6,161 nt of DNA from Gemmatimonadota bacterium (GTDB lineage Bacteria > Gemmatimonadota > Gemmatimonadetes > Longimicrobiales > Gaopeijiaceae), in contig SKZC01000337.1 of NCBI GenBank assembly GCA_007127575.1, positions 1 to 6,161 on the forward strand. The letters run 5' to 3'. The position numbers and the translations under genes were made by a program. Below the pieces are notes generated by a model that ran no database searches, had not been told where the DNA came from, and worked only from the letters and a program-made list of their open reading frames with translations. Numbering within the stretch: position 1 is the stretch's first letter; every line of letters begins with the position of its first letter. This document shows, in pieces, positions 1 through 5,206 of the stretch.

Positions 1-2
1 AG

Positions 3-341
3 CTACAACATGTTACTACGGTGGAGGCGTACCCCCTGGAGGGTGTGGAGTACGAGCAGGCCTACAACCACCGGGCGGCCACCAAGCTCCAGGTGGGGGA
101 TCCCATCACCGTGGAGCAGACCTTCCCCGCCGACAGCTACGTGGTGCCGGTGGGTCAGATGATGGGGCGGGTGGCGTCCCACCTCCTGGAGCCGGAGACG
201 ACGGACAATCTCATCTACTGGGGCCGGATGGATCCCTGGCTACCTCTGTCGGATCTCTACGCCGACGCGGACGATCCGGCGCTGGTGCCCATCTATAAGC
301 TCATGGCTCCCCGAGCCCTACCCGCTCGGATCGTGAAGTAG
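3..341 (+). CDS. C-terminal fragment of a probable M14-family zinc carboxypeptidase
   Basis: The reading frame is open from the left edge of the window and ends at TAG 339-341, so only about 112 C-terminal residues are seen; the GTG at 21 is internal, not a start. The tail has the pattern I associate with the end of secreted M14 (carboxypeptidase A-like) metallopeptidases: a stretch VVPVGQMMGRVASHLLEPET followed by a tryptophan-containing segment (IYWGRMDPW) and a closing PIYKL motif. In such proteins this region follows the catalytic domain and resembles 'dQplgr...lLEP...dgl..w..fd...YPv.r'. The zinc ligands and catalytic Glu would lie upstream, outside the window, so activity cannot be judged. 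Family role would be removal of C-terminal residues from peptides, usually outside the cytoplasm. Family call rests on motif memory only. The gene converges on the decarboxylase and ends just before a strong hairpin. Confidence 0.7.
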   Translation, partial: LQHVTTVEAYPLEGVEYEQAYNHRAATKLQVGDPITVEQTFPADSYVVPVGQMMGRVASHLLEPETTDNLIYWGRMDPWLPLSDLYADADDPALVPIYKLMAPRALPARIVK

Positions 342-365
342 GGTACGAAGCTGGCGAGTCGGCCT

Positions 366-437
366 CCACCAGGGCCGGTTCAGTGGGGAGGTCGGGGTTC
401 GCCCCCGACCTCCCCACTCTTCGTTCAGGCCTGGTGG
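366..437. terminator. Nested inverted repeat, likely bidirectional terminator between convergent genes
   Basis: A perfect 16-bp inverted repeat (arms 382-397 and 403-418) encloses a 5-base loop TTCGC. A second, outer pair of 8-bp arms, CCACCAGG at 366-373 and CCTGGTGG at 430-437, brackets it, with the outer right arm reaching into the last codons of the decarboxylase. The stem is very GC-rich. There is no clear T-tract on either side (only CTTCGTTC on the plus strand), so it is not a textbook intrinsic terminator. Its position between two convergent stop codons (341 and 425) makes two-way termination or protection of 3' ends the simplest reading. Confidence 0.6.
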
Positions 438-1885
438 GGGTGCGGCTCGGGTCCCTCCCCCATCTCCCGGAGGACGGAGGCCAGCATCTCCAGATAGAGG
501 TCCACCGTCCGGAGGTGGGTCCGGAAGGAGAGGATGGCCAGACGAAGGTAGAACCGGCCGTCCAGCGTCGTGGAGGAGACGAAGACGCGGCCGTCACTGT
601 GGAGGCGCTTCAGGAGCTCGCGGTTGAAGGCGTCGGGATCCCCATCCTCCGGCACCCAGCGGTAGAGAACCACCGAGAGCTCGGGTTCCGGGCCTACCTC
701 GAACCCCAACCCCCGCGCTCGTTTCCGGAAGTAGCGTGCCAGGAGGTGCTTCTCCGTCAGGGCGGCCCGGAAGGGCTGCAGGCCGAAGAGGAGAAGGGGA
801 AGCCACATCCTGGGGCCTCGCCAATGCTTGGTGAGCTCCGGAGACCGGTCCGCCGGAGAGGCCCATTCCTCCGCCGCCGCATCCTGGAGATAGGCTGCGT
901 CCCGGGCATGGGCCTGTCTGAGGTGGTCGTCGTCTCGGACCAGAACGGCCCCGATTCCGTAGGGGAGGAAGAGCCCCTTGTGGGGGTCCAGCACCACGGA
1001 GTCGGCCTCAGCCATCCCCTGGAGGAGGGGGCGTATCTCCGGGACCAGGAGAAAGAAGCCACCGTAGGCGGCGTCCACGTGATACCAGAGCCCTTCCTCT
1101 TCCGCAATTCGACCCAGCGGAGCCAGGGGATCCACTGAGCCGGCGTCCGTGGTACCGGCGGAGGCCACGAGGAGCCATGGAATCCGGCCTGCTGCCCGGT
1201 CCTGGGCTACGGCGTCACGGAGCGCCTGGGGATCCATCCGGTACGTGGAGTCCATGGGGACGGACCGCCACACCGCTTCGCCGAGCCCGGCGATGTGAAG
1301 GGCCTTGGCCACACAGTGGTGAGTCTGATCCGTTCCGTACGCCACCGTCCGGGGAACGTCCACCGCCCGGACACCCCGGGCCTCCCGGGCGGTGACGACG
1401 GCGATGAGGTTGGCTACGCTTCCTCCGGAGGCCAGATTTCCCCCGGCCGTCTCCGGAAATCCCACCAGCTCCGCCATCCACCGGATCAACTGGTTCTCCA
1501 TCTCCACGGCTCCGGGACCGGCGAAGCCGATTCCGGCGTACTCGTTGGTTACGGCGGCCACGTAATCGCCCAGAGCCGCGGGATAGAGCCCTCCCCCGGG
1601 GATGTATCCCAGGTGGCCTCCCGAGGCCGGGTTGAGCCCCTGACCTGTCACCGCGCCCTCCAGGACCTCAGCGAGAACCTCAGGATCGAGCCCGCTCTCC
1701 CCCACGGGGAGCTGACCCAGGCGCCGGGCCCCGGACTGATCCAGGTGATAACACGGGGCCTCAGCCAGTTCCTCCAGAAAGCGTTCGGTGAAGCCGATGA
1801 CGGGATCCCGGATCCGCGCCCGCTCTTCGGCGTTGGGCTCCAGCCTCCGGGCCACCGCTTCCAGTTCCTCGATCCGTTCCCTCAC
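425..1885 (-). CDS. PLP-dependent group II decarboxylase (aromatic-L-amino-acid decarboxylase type)
   Basis: Predicted cytoplasmic fold-type I PLP enzyme of the group II decarboxylase family (AADC / tyrosine / glutamate decarboxylase relatives), about 486 residues from the GTG at 1885, which is the usual family size. Counting from that start, His189 in the DQTHHCVAKA motif should stack on the PLP ring, Asp271 in HVDAAYGG should pair with the pyridine nitrogen, and Lys303 in DPHKGLFLPYG should form the internal aldimine. A glycine-rich substrate-side segment (NPASGGHLGYIPGGG) and NEYAGIG lie before it. Substrate cannot be read from sequence; some members are aldehyde synthases or act on other amino acids. 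The frame is open up to an ATG at 2119 and has an ATG at 1963. I prefer 1885 because family-like sequence begins with VRERIEELEAVARRLEP and the longer forms would consume the divergent promoter region. No strong Shine-Dalgarno distinguishes the starts. Confidence 0.88.
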   Translation of the reverse strand: MRERIEELEAVARRLEPNAEERARIRDPVIGFTERFLEELAEAPCYHLDQSGARRLGQLPVGESGLDPEVLAEVLEGAVTGQGLNPASGGHLGYIPGGGLYPAALGDYVAAVTNEYAGIGFAGPGAVEMENQLIRWMAELVGFPETAGGNLASGGSVANLIAVVTAREARGVRAVDVPRTVAYGTDQTHHCVAKALHIAGLGEAVWRSVPMDSTYRMDPQALRDAVAQDRAAGRIPWLLVASAGTTDAGSVDPLAPLGRIAEEEGLWYHVDAAYGGFFLLVPEIRPLLQGMAEADSVVLDPHKGLFLPYGIGAVLVRDDDHLRQAHARDAAYLQDAAAEEWASPADRSPELTKHWRGPRMWLPLLLFGLQPFRAALTEKHLLARYFRKRARGLGFEVGPEPELSVVLYRWVPEDGDPDAFNRELLKRLHSDGRVFVSSTTLDGRFYLRLAILSFRTHLRTVDLYLEMLASVLREMGEGPEPHPHQA

Positions 1886-1937
1886 GATCCCCCGCTCACT
1901 TGAAGTTCCAGATCGCTCCGGCCGCGAAAGTGGCAGA

Positions 1938-1966
1938 AGGGTACCGATCCGACACGCGTCCATCAA
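1938..1966 (-). promoter_or_regulatory. Weak candidate sigma-70-like promoter for the decarboxylase
   Basis: On the minus strand TTGATG (1966-1961) is followed after 17 bases by TACCCT (1943-1938). The match is modest (4 of 6 and 3 of 6 to the consensus), but the placement about 50 bases upstream of the preferred GTG start is sensible. If real, it excludes the ATG at 1963 as the start, because that ATG lies within the -35 box. Confidence 0.2.
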
Positions 1967-2006
1967 ACCCCAGGCGGTGGCGATCGGGCCGGTGGAGACG
2001 TCGAGC

Positions 2007-2034
2007 TTGAGAGGACGGTTGCACAGGCGATACT
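2007..2034 (+). promoter_or_regulatory. Candidate sigma-70-like promoter for the cstA-family operon
   Basis: TTGAGA (2007-2012, 5 of 6 to TTGACA) is followed after 16 bases by GATACT (2029-2034, 4 of 6 to TATAAT). It would start transcription near 2041 and leave a leader of about 75 bases before the ATG at 2118. This is the best-looking plus-strand pair in the 232-base divergent region; I saw no convincing operator or riboswitch beside it. Confidence 0.3.
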
Positions 2035-2117
2035 TTGGCGGCGTTACACCGGGAGGAGGCGTGCCGTCCCCGGGGGGGCGGTCGTTCTGACTCGATGGAC
2101 CGACAAAGGGGGAAGGC

Positions 2118-3809
2118 ATGAGCGGGATCGTGCTGGCCGCACTCGGTCTCGGGGGCTTCGCCCTGGGCTACGTGTTCTACTCACGCTACATCGGAGACCG
2201 GGTCTTTCAGCTCGATCCTGACTTCGAAACCCCTGCCCACGCCCAGGAGGACGGCGTGGATTTCGTTCCCACGAATCGGTGGGTTCTGTGGGGACACCAC
2301 TTCACTTCAGTGGCTGGAGCGGCGCCCATCGTGGGTCCCGCCATCGGGGTGATCTGGGGCTGGGTTCCCGCCTTCCTCTGGGTGACGTTGGGCACGGTCT
2401 TCTTCGCCGGGGTCCACGACGCCGGGGCCCTCTGGGCCAGCGTCCGGAACCGAGGGGAGTCCATCGGCGCCCTCACCGAATCGGTGGTGGGGAAGCGGGC
2501 GAGGAACCTCTTCATGATCGTCATCTTCCTCCTCCTCCTGATGGTGAACGCGGTCTTCGCCATCATCATCGCCCAGCTCTTCGTGGACGTGCGGAGCAGC
2601 GTGATTCCGGCATGGTTCGTCATCGCCGTGGCTCTCGCCATCGGGTGGCTCCTCTACAGGCGGGGCGTTCCGCTCCTCTGGCCCTCCCTTATCGCCCTCG
2701 TCCTGCTGTACGGGTCCATGTTCGTGGGAGCCATGTATCCGGTGAGCCTGCCGGAACAGGTTCTTGGGCTTCAGGAGCCGGCTCAGTGGGTCCTCATCCT
2801 CTTCGCCTATGCCGCGCTGGCCTCCCTCCTTCCTGTGTGGGTGCTCCTGCAGCCTCGGGACTACATCAACGGGATCCAGCTTTTCGTTGGACTCGCCATC
2901 TTCTTCGGAGCCGTTCTCCTGGCCAACCCCACCGTGGTGGCTCCCGCCTTCAACACCGGGCTTCCCGACGACGTCCCCCCCCTCATCCCCCTCCTCTTCG
3001 TGACCATTGCCTGCGGGGCCATCTCAGGGTTTCACGGGCTCGTTTCTTCAGGGACCACCTCGAAGCAGCTCAACTCGGAGGCGGATGTCCGGTTCGTCGG
3101 GTACCTGGGATCCGTGGGGGAGGGCGCGCTGGCCTTGGCGGCGATCCTGGCGTGCACCGCGGGCTTCGCCACGCTGACGGAGTGGGAGGCGTTCTATTCC
3201 ACCTTCGCCGCCGGGGGGATTCCCGCCTTCGTTCAGGGGGGAGGGGCCATCATTTCGGAAGGGCTTCGCCTTCCGGTTCACTTCGCCGAGACCCTCCTAG
3301 CCGTGATGGCCGTTCTCTTCGCCGCCACCACCATGGACACCGGAGTTCGGCTCCAGCGCTACATCGTCCAGGAGTGGGGCGTCATCTATGACCTTCCGGT
3401 TCTCACCGGTCGGGGGATCTCCACCCTGGTGGCGGTAGGGACCTGCATCGCTCTTGCCTTCGGGGCAGGCGGGGGTGCCGGGACCGGCGGGCTCGTGATC
3501 TGGCCCCTCTTCGGGACCACGAACCAGCTTCTGGCGGGACTGACCCTCCTGATCCTCAGCGTCATCCTCATGAAGCTGGGTCGAGGGACCGTATATACCC
3601 TGGTCCCCATGGTCTTTCTCCTCTTCATGACCTTCTTCGCTCTCCTGGTACAGCTCGCCGACTTCTGGCGCCAGGGGCAGTACTTCCTTCTGGGCCTGGA
3701 CCTGTTGATCCTCGGGGCGGCCATCTGGGTCGGTCTCGAAGCCGTAGCCACCCTCAGACGGACGTGGGCCGAGCGGAAGGAGGGGAAGGTGGCAGTGGGG
3801 GCCGAATGA
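2118..3809 (+). CDS. cstA: CstA-family (carbon starvation protein A) membrane transporter
   Basis: A 563-residue, strongly hydrophobic inner-membrane protein of the CstA family. Known members (E. coli CstA, BtsT/YjiY) take up pyruvate and have been linked to peptide uptake during nutrient limitation. Family signatures seen: PTNRWVLWGHHF at residues 51-62 followed by AGAAPIVGP, LQPRDYING at 244-252, SGFHGLVSSGTTSKQL at 303-318, FAATTMDTGVRLQRY at 401-415, and WPLFGTTNQLLAGL at 462-475 near the C-terminal five-helix region. Many hydrophobic spans follow one another (for example about 4-22, 131-153, 164-180, 223-243, 255-270, 492-513, 522-540), and the tail is basic (RRTWAERKEGK). It is clearly shorter than the enterobacterial proteins of about 700 residues. 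The ATG is preceded by GGGGGAAGG at 2108-2116, a good ribosome binding site. It is the first gene of a likely three-gene operon, ending 22 bases before the next start. Substrate is not deducible. Confidence 0.93.
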   Translation: MSGIVLAALGLGGFALGYVFYSRYIGDRVFQLDPDFETPAHAQEDGVDFVPTNRWVLWGHHFTSVAGAAPIVGPAIGVIWGWVPAFLWVTLGTVFFAGVHDAGALWASVRNRGESIGALTESVVGKRARNLFMIVIFLLLLMVNAVFAIIIAQLFVDVRSSVIPAWFVIAVALAIGWLLYRRGVPLLWPSLIALVLLYGSMFVGAMYPVSLPEQVLGLQEPAQWVLILFAYAALASLLPVWVLLQPRDYINGIQLFVGLAIFFGAVLLANPTVVAPAFNTGLPDDVPPLIPLLFVTIACGAISGFHGLVSSGTTSKQLNSEADVRFVGYLGSVGEGALALAAILACTAGFATLTEWEAFYSTFAAGGIPAFVQGGGAIISEGLRLPVHFAETLLAVMAVLFAATTMDTGVRLQRYIVQEWGVIYDLPVLTGRGISTLVAVGTCIALAFGAGGGAGTGGLVIWPLFGTTNQLLAGLTLLILSVILMKLGRGTVYTLVPMVFLLFMTFFALLVQLADFWRQGQYFLLGLDLLILGAAIWVGLEAVATLRRTWAERKEGKVAVGAE

Positions 3810-3831
3810 TTCGGGGGCCAGCGAGCCGGCC

Positions 3832-4095
3832 ATGACCCCGCCTCCGTCCTTTCGGCGCTTTCTGGAGCTCCTTCACGAGTTCTACGAAAGCCGGCATCGG
3901 AGCTCCCTGGCCCGGGAGATGCGAGAGGAGGACGACCTTTTCATGCTCCTGGTCTTTTCAGAGATGATGGGGGTGCCCAACCCGGCGAGCTACTACACGC
4001 TGGAGCTCCTCCCCATCCTCTACGAGCGCTTCCACGAGTGGCACCTGCGGATGGGGATGGAGCGCTCGCCGTTGGACCACTTCCGGTGCTGCTGA
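3832..4095 (+). CDS. Small protein ending in Cys-Cys-stop ('cory-CC-star'-like), partner of transporter and ATPase
   Basis: An 87-residue, probably soluble and largely helical protein. An N-terminal amphipathic, charged part (FRRFLELLHEFYESRHRS, then REEDD) is followed by LFMLLVFSEMMGVPNPASYY at 36-55, a TLELLPILYERFHEWH helix, and a closing segment MGMERSPLDHF-R-C-C with Cys86 and Cys87 as the last two residues. I recall a small family named cory-CC-star with this MGVPNP...FHEWH...RCC pattern, found next to ArsA-like ATPases; this assignment is from memory. It is not hydrophobic enough for a clear membrane helix and has no signal peptide. A terminal Cys pair suggests metal, thiol-disulfide or lipid chemistry, or docking. 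It starts 22 bases after the transporter and its stop overlaps the preferred ATPase start, so co-translation is likely. Only a weak G-rich ribosome binding site (3813-3817) is seen upstream of the ATG. Confidence 0.85.
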   Translation: MTPPPSFRRFLELLHEFYESRHRSSLAREMREEDDLFMLLVFSEMMGVPNPASYYTLELLPILYERFHEWHLRMGMERSPLDHFRCC

Positions 4096-5138
4096 GAGGG
4101 AAACGCTCCCCCTTCTCCCTGGAGGGTCGAAGCTTGCTCTTCGTGGGAGGAAAGGGAGGGGTGGGAAAGACCACGGTGGCTTCGGCCGTGGCCCTTTCCC
4201 AGGCCCGCCGAGGGAGGAAGGTCCTCCTGGTGTCCACCGATCCGGCTCACTCCCTGGGCGACCTCTTCGATCTCCACATCGGGGACGAGGGGCGGGAGAT
4301 ACGGGACGGGCTCATGGCTCTGGAGGTGGATCCGCAGGCCGAGGTGGACCGATACCTTTCCCAGGTCCAAGCCACCATGCGGGAGTTCGTGCGCCCCGCC
4401 ATGTTTGCGGAGGTCCGAAAGCAGATCGAGCTCACCCGGGATTCCCCCGGCGCGGCGGAGGCGGCCCTCATGGACCGCATCTCGGATCTCATGGCCCGGG
4501 GCCGGAAGGACCATGACCTGGTGGTTTTCGACACCGCCCCCACCGGGCACACCCTGCGACTCCTCTCCCTTCCGGAAATCATGGCGGCCTGGACCGACGG
4601 ACTCCTGAAGAGCCGGGACCGGTCCGAGTCCATGGGAGGAGCGTTGGAGCGCCTGGCCGGCCGGCGTCGTGGGGAGAAGGGCGATGACCTGGCCTGGTTC
4701 GACGATCCGGAGCCCCCTGAGGAGGACCCCCGAAGTCGCAAGATCCGGAAGGTGCTTCTGGAGCGTCGAAGGAAGTTCGCCCGGGCCCGAAGCACGATTC
4801 TGGACCGGAGTGAGACCGCCTTCGTTCTCGTCCTCTTACCCGAAAAGCTCCCCATTCTGGAGAGCCGAAAGGCGGTGGAGGTGCTTCGCCGGCACCAGGT
4901 TCCCATTGCCGGCCTGGTGGTGAACCGGGTCCTCCCGGACGAGCCGCTGGGGAGCTTCCTGGAACAACGGCGGGAGCAGGAGGCGCAGTACCTCCGCCAG
5001 ATCGATGAGCTCTTCGCCGACCTCCCTACGGTCCGCGTGCCCCTCCTTCCCCAGGACGTGATGGGGATCCAGAGTCTTGACGCGGTAGCGCAACACCTGT
5101 GGCCCGATCCCGACGACTCGGGGCAGGAAAAGGTTTGA
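4086..5138 (+). CDS. ArsA/Get3-family (TRC40-like) ATPase without cysteines
   Basis: A cytosolic SIMIBI-class ATPase, about 350 residues from the GTG at 4086. Seen in order: deviant Walker A GGKGGVGKTT (residues 21-30), switch I STDPAHS (50-56, Asp52 being the expected hydrolytic residue), a PGAAEAALMDRISDLM segment (121-136) like the substrate-groove motif of Get3, switch II DTAPTGHTLRLL (149-160), a charged middle insert (RRRGEKGDD, DPEPPEEDPRSRK), and LLPEKLPILESRKAVEVL then VVNRVLP near the adenine side. It is a single-domain half compared with the duplicated E. coli ArsA. It has no cysteine at all, so neither the arsenite-binding cysteines nor the Get3 CxxC zinc clasp is present; an arsenite-pump role is unlikely. 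Start choice is open: GTG 4086 overlaps the previous stop by 10 bases, TTG 4134 has an ideal GGAGGG at 4121-4126 but begins just before the P-loop, and GTG 4038 would overlap heavily. It probably serves the transporter or the CC protein (inference). Confidence 0.9.
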   Translation: MLLRGKRSPFSLEGRSLLFVGGKGGVGKTTVASAVALSQARRGRKVLLVSTDPAHSLGDLFDLHIGDEGREIRDGLMALEVDPQAEVDRYLSQVQATMREFVRPAMFAEVRKQIELTRDSPGAAEAALMDRISDLMARGRKDHDLVVFDTAPTGHTLRLLSLPEIMAAWTDGLLKSRDRSESMGGALERLAGRRRGEKGDDLAWFDDPEPPEEDPRSRKIRKVLLERRRKFARARSTILDRSETAFVLVLLPEKLPILESRKAVEVLRRHQVPIAGLVVNRVLPDEPLGSFLEQRREQEAQYLRQIDELFADLPTVRVPLLPQDVMGIQSLDAVAQHLWPDPDDSGQEKV

Positions 5139-5157
5139 CCTCGAAGTGAGGTTCCCC

Positions 5158-5206
5158 CCACATTCTCCGGGTCAACGGTCCTCCAACCCAGAGAACGAGA
5201 ATGTGG
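5158..5206. repeat. 10-bp inverted repeat overlapping the lipoprotein start codon
   Basis: CCACATTCTC (5158-5167) and GAGAATGTGG (5197-5206) are perfect reverse complements separated by 29 bases. Inside the loop GGGT (5169-5172) can pair with ACCC (5186-5189). The right arm includes the ATG at 5201-5203. As RNA the structure could hide the start codon; as DNA it could be an operator. There is no T-tract, so termination after the ATPase gene is a weaker reading. A TTGACC box at 5135-5140 with CACATT at 5159-5164 (18-base spacing) is a weak possible promoter, which would place the left arm in the -10 region. Confidence 0.5.

Noticed and set aside
383..1903. Long plus-strand open frames opposite the decarboxylase (about 250 and 200 codons)
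   Set aside because: They are antisense to a gene with clear PLP-enzyme motifs, and their translations are low-complexity Pro/Arg/Gly-rich with no family pattern, as expected in GC-rich DNA.
1886..2119. N-terminal extension of the decarboxylase up to the ATG at 2119
   Set aside because: It would overlap the transporter start, has no ribosome binding site, its residues look unlike the family, and it would leave no room for divergent promoters.
4086..5138. Arsenite-efflux ATPase (arsA) of an arsenic resistance operon
   Set aside because: No cysteines for arsenite binding, no duplicated ATPase half, and no arsB, arsD or arsR neighbour in the window.
5138..5152. Small 5-bp hairpin ACCTC/GAGGT just after the ATPase stop as a terminator
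   Set aside because: The stem is too short and is followed by a C-run and not a T-run.
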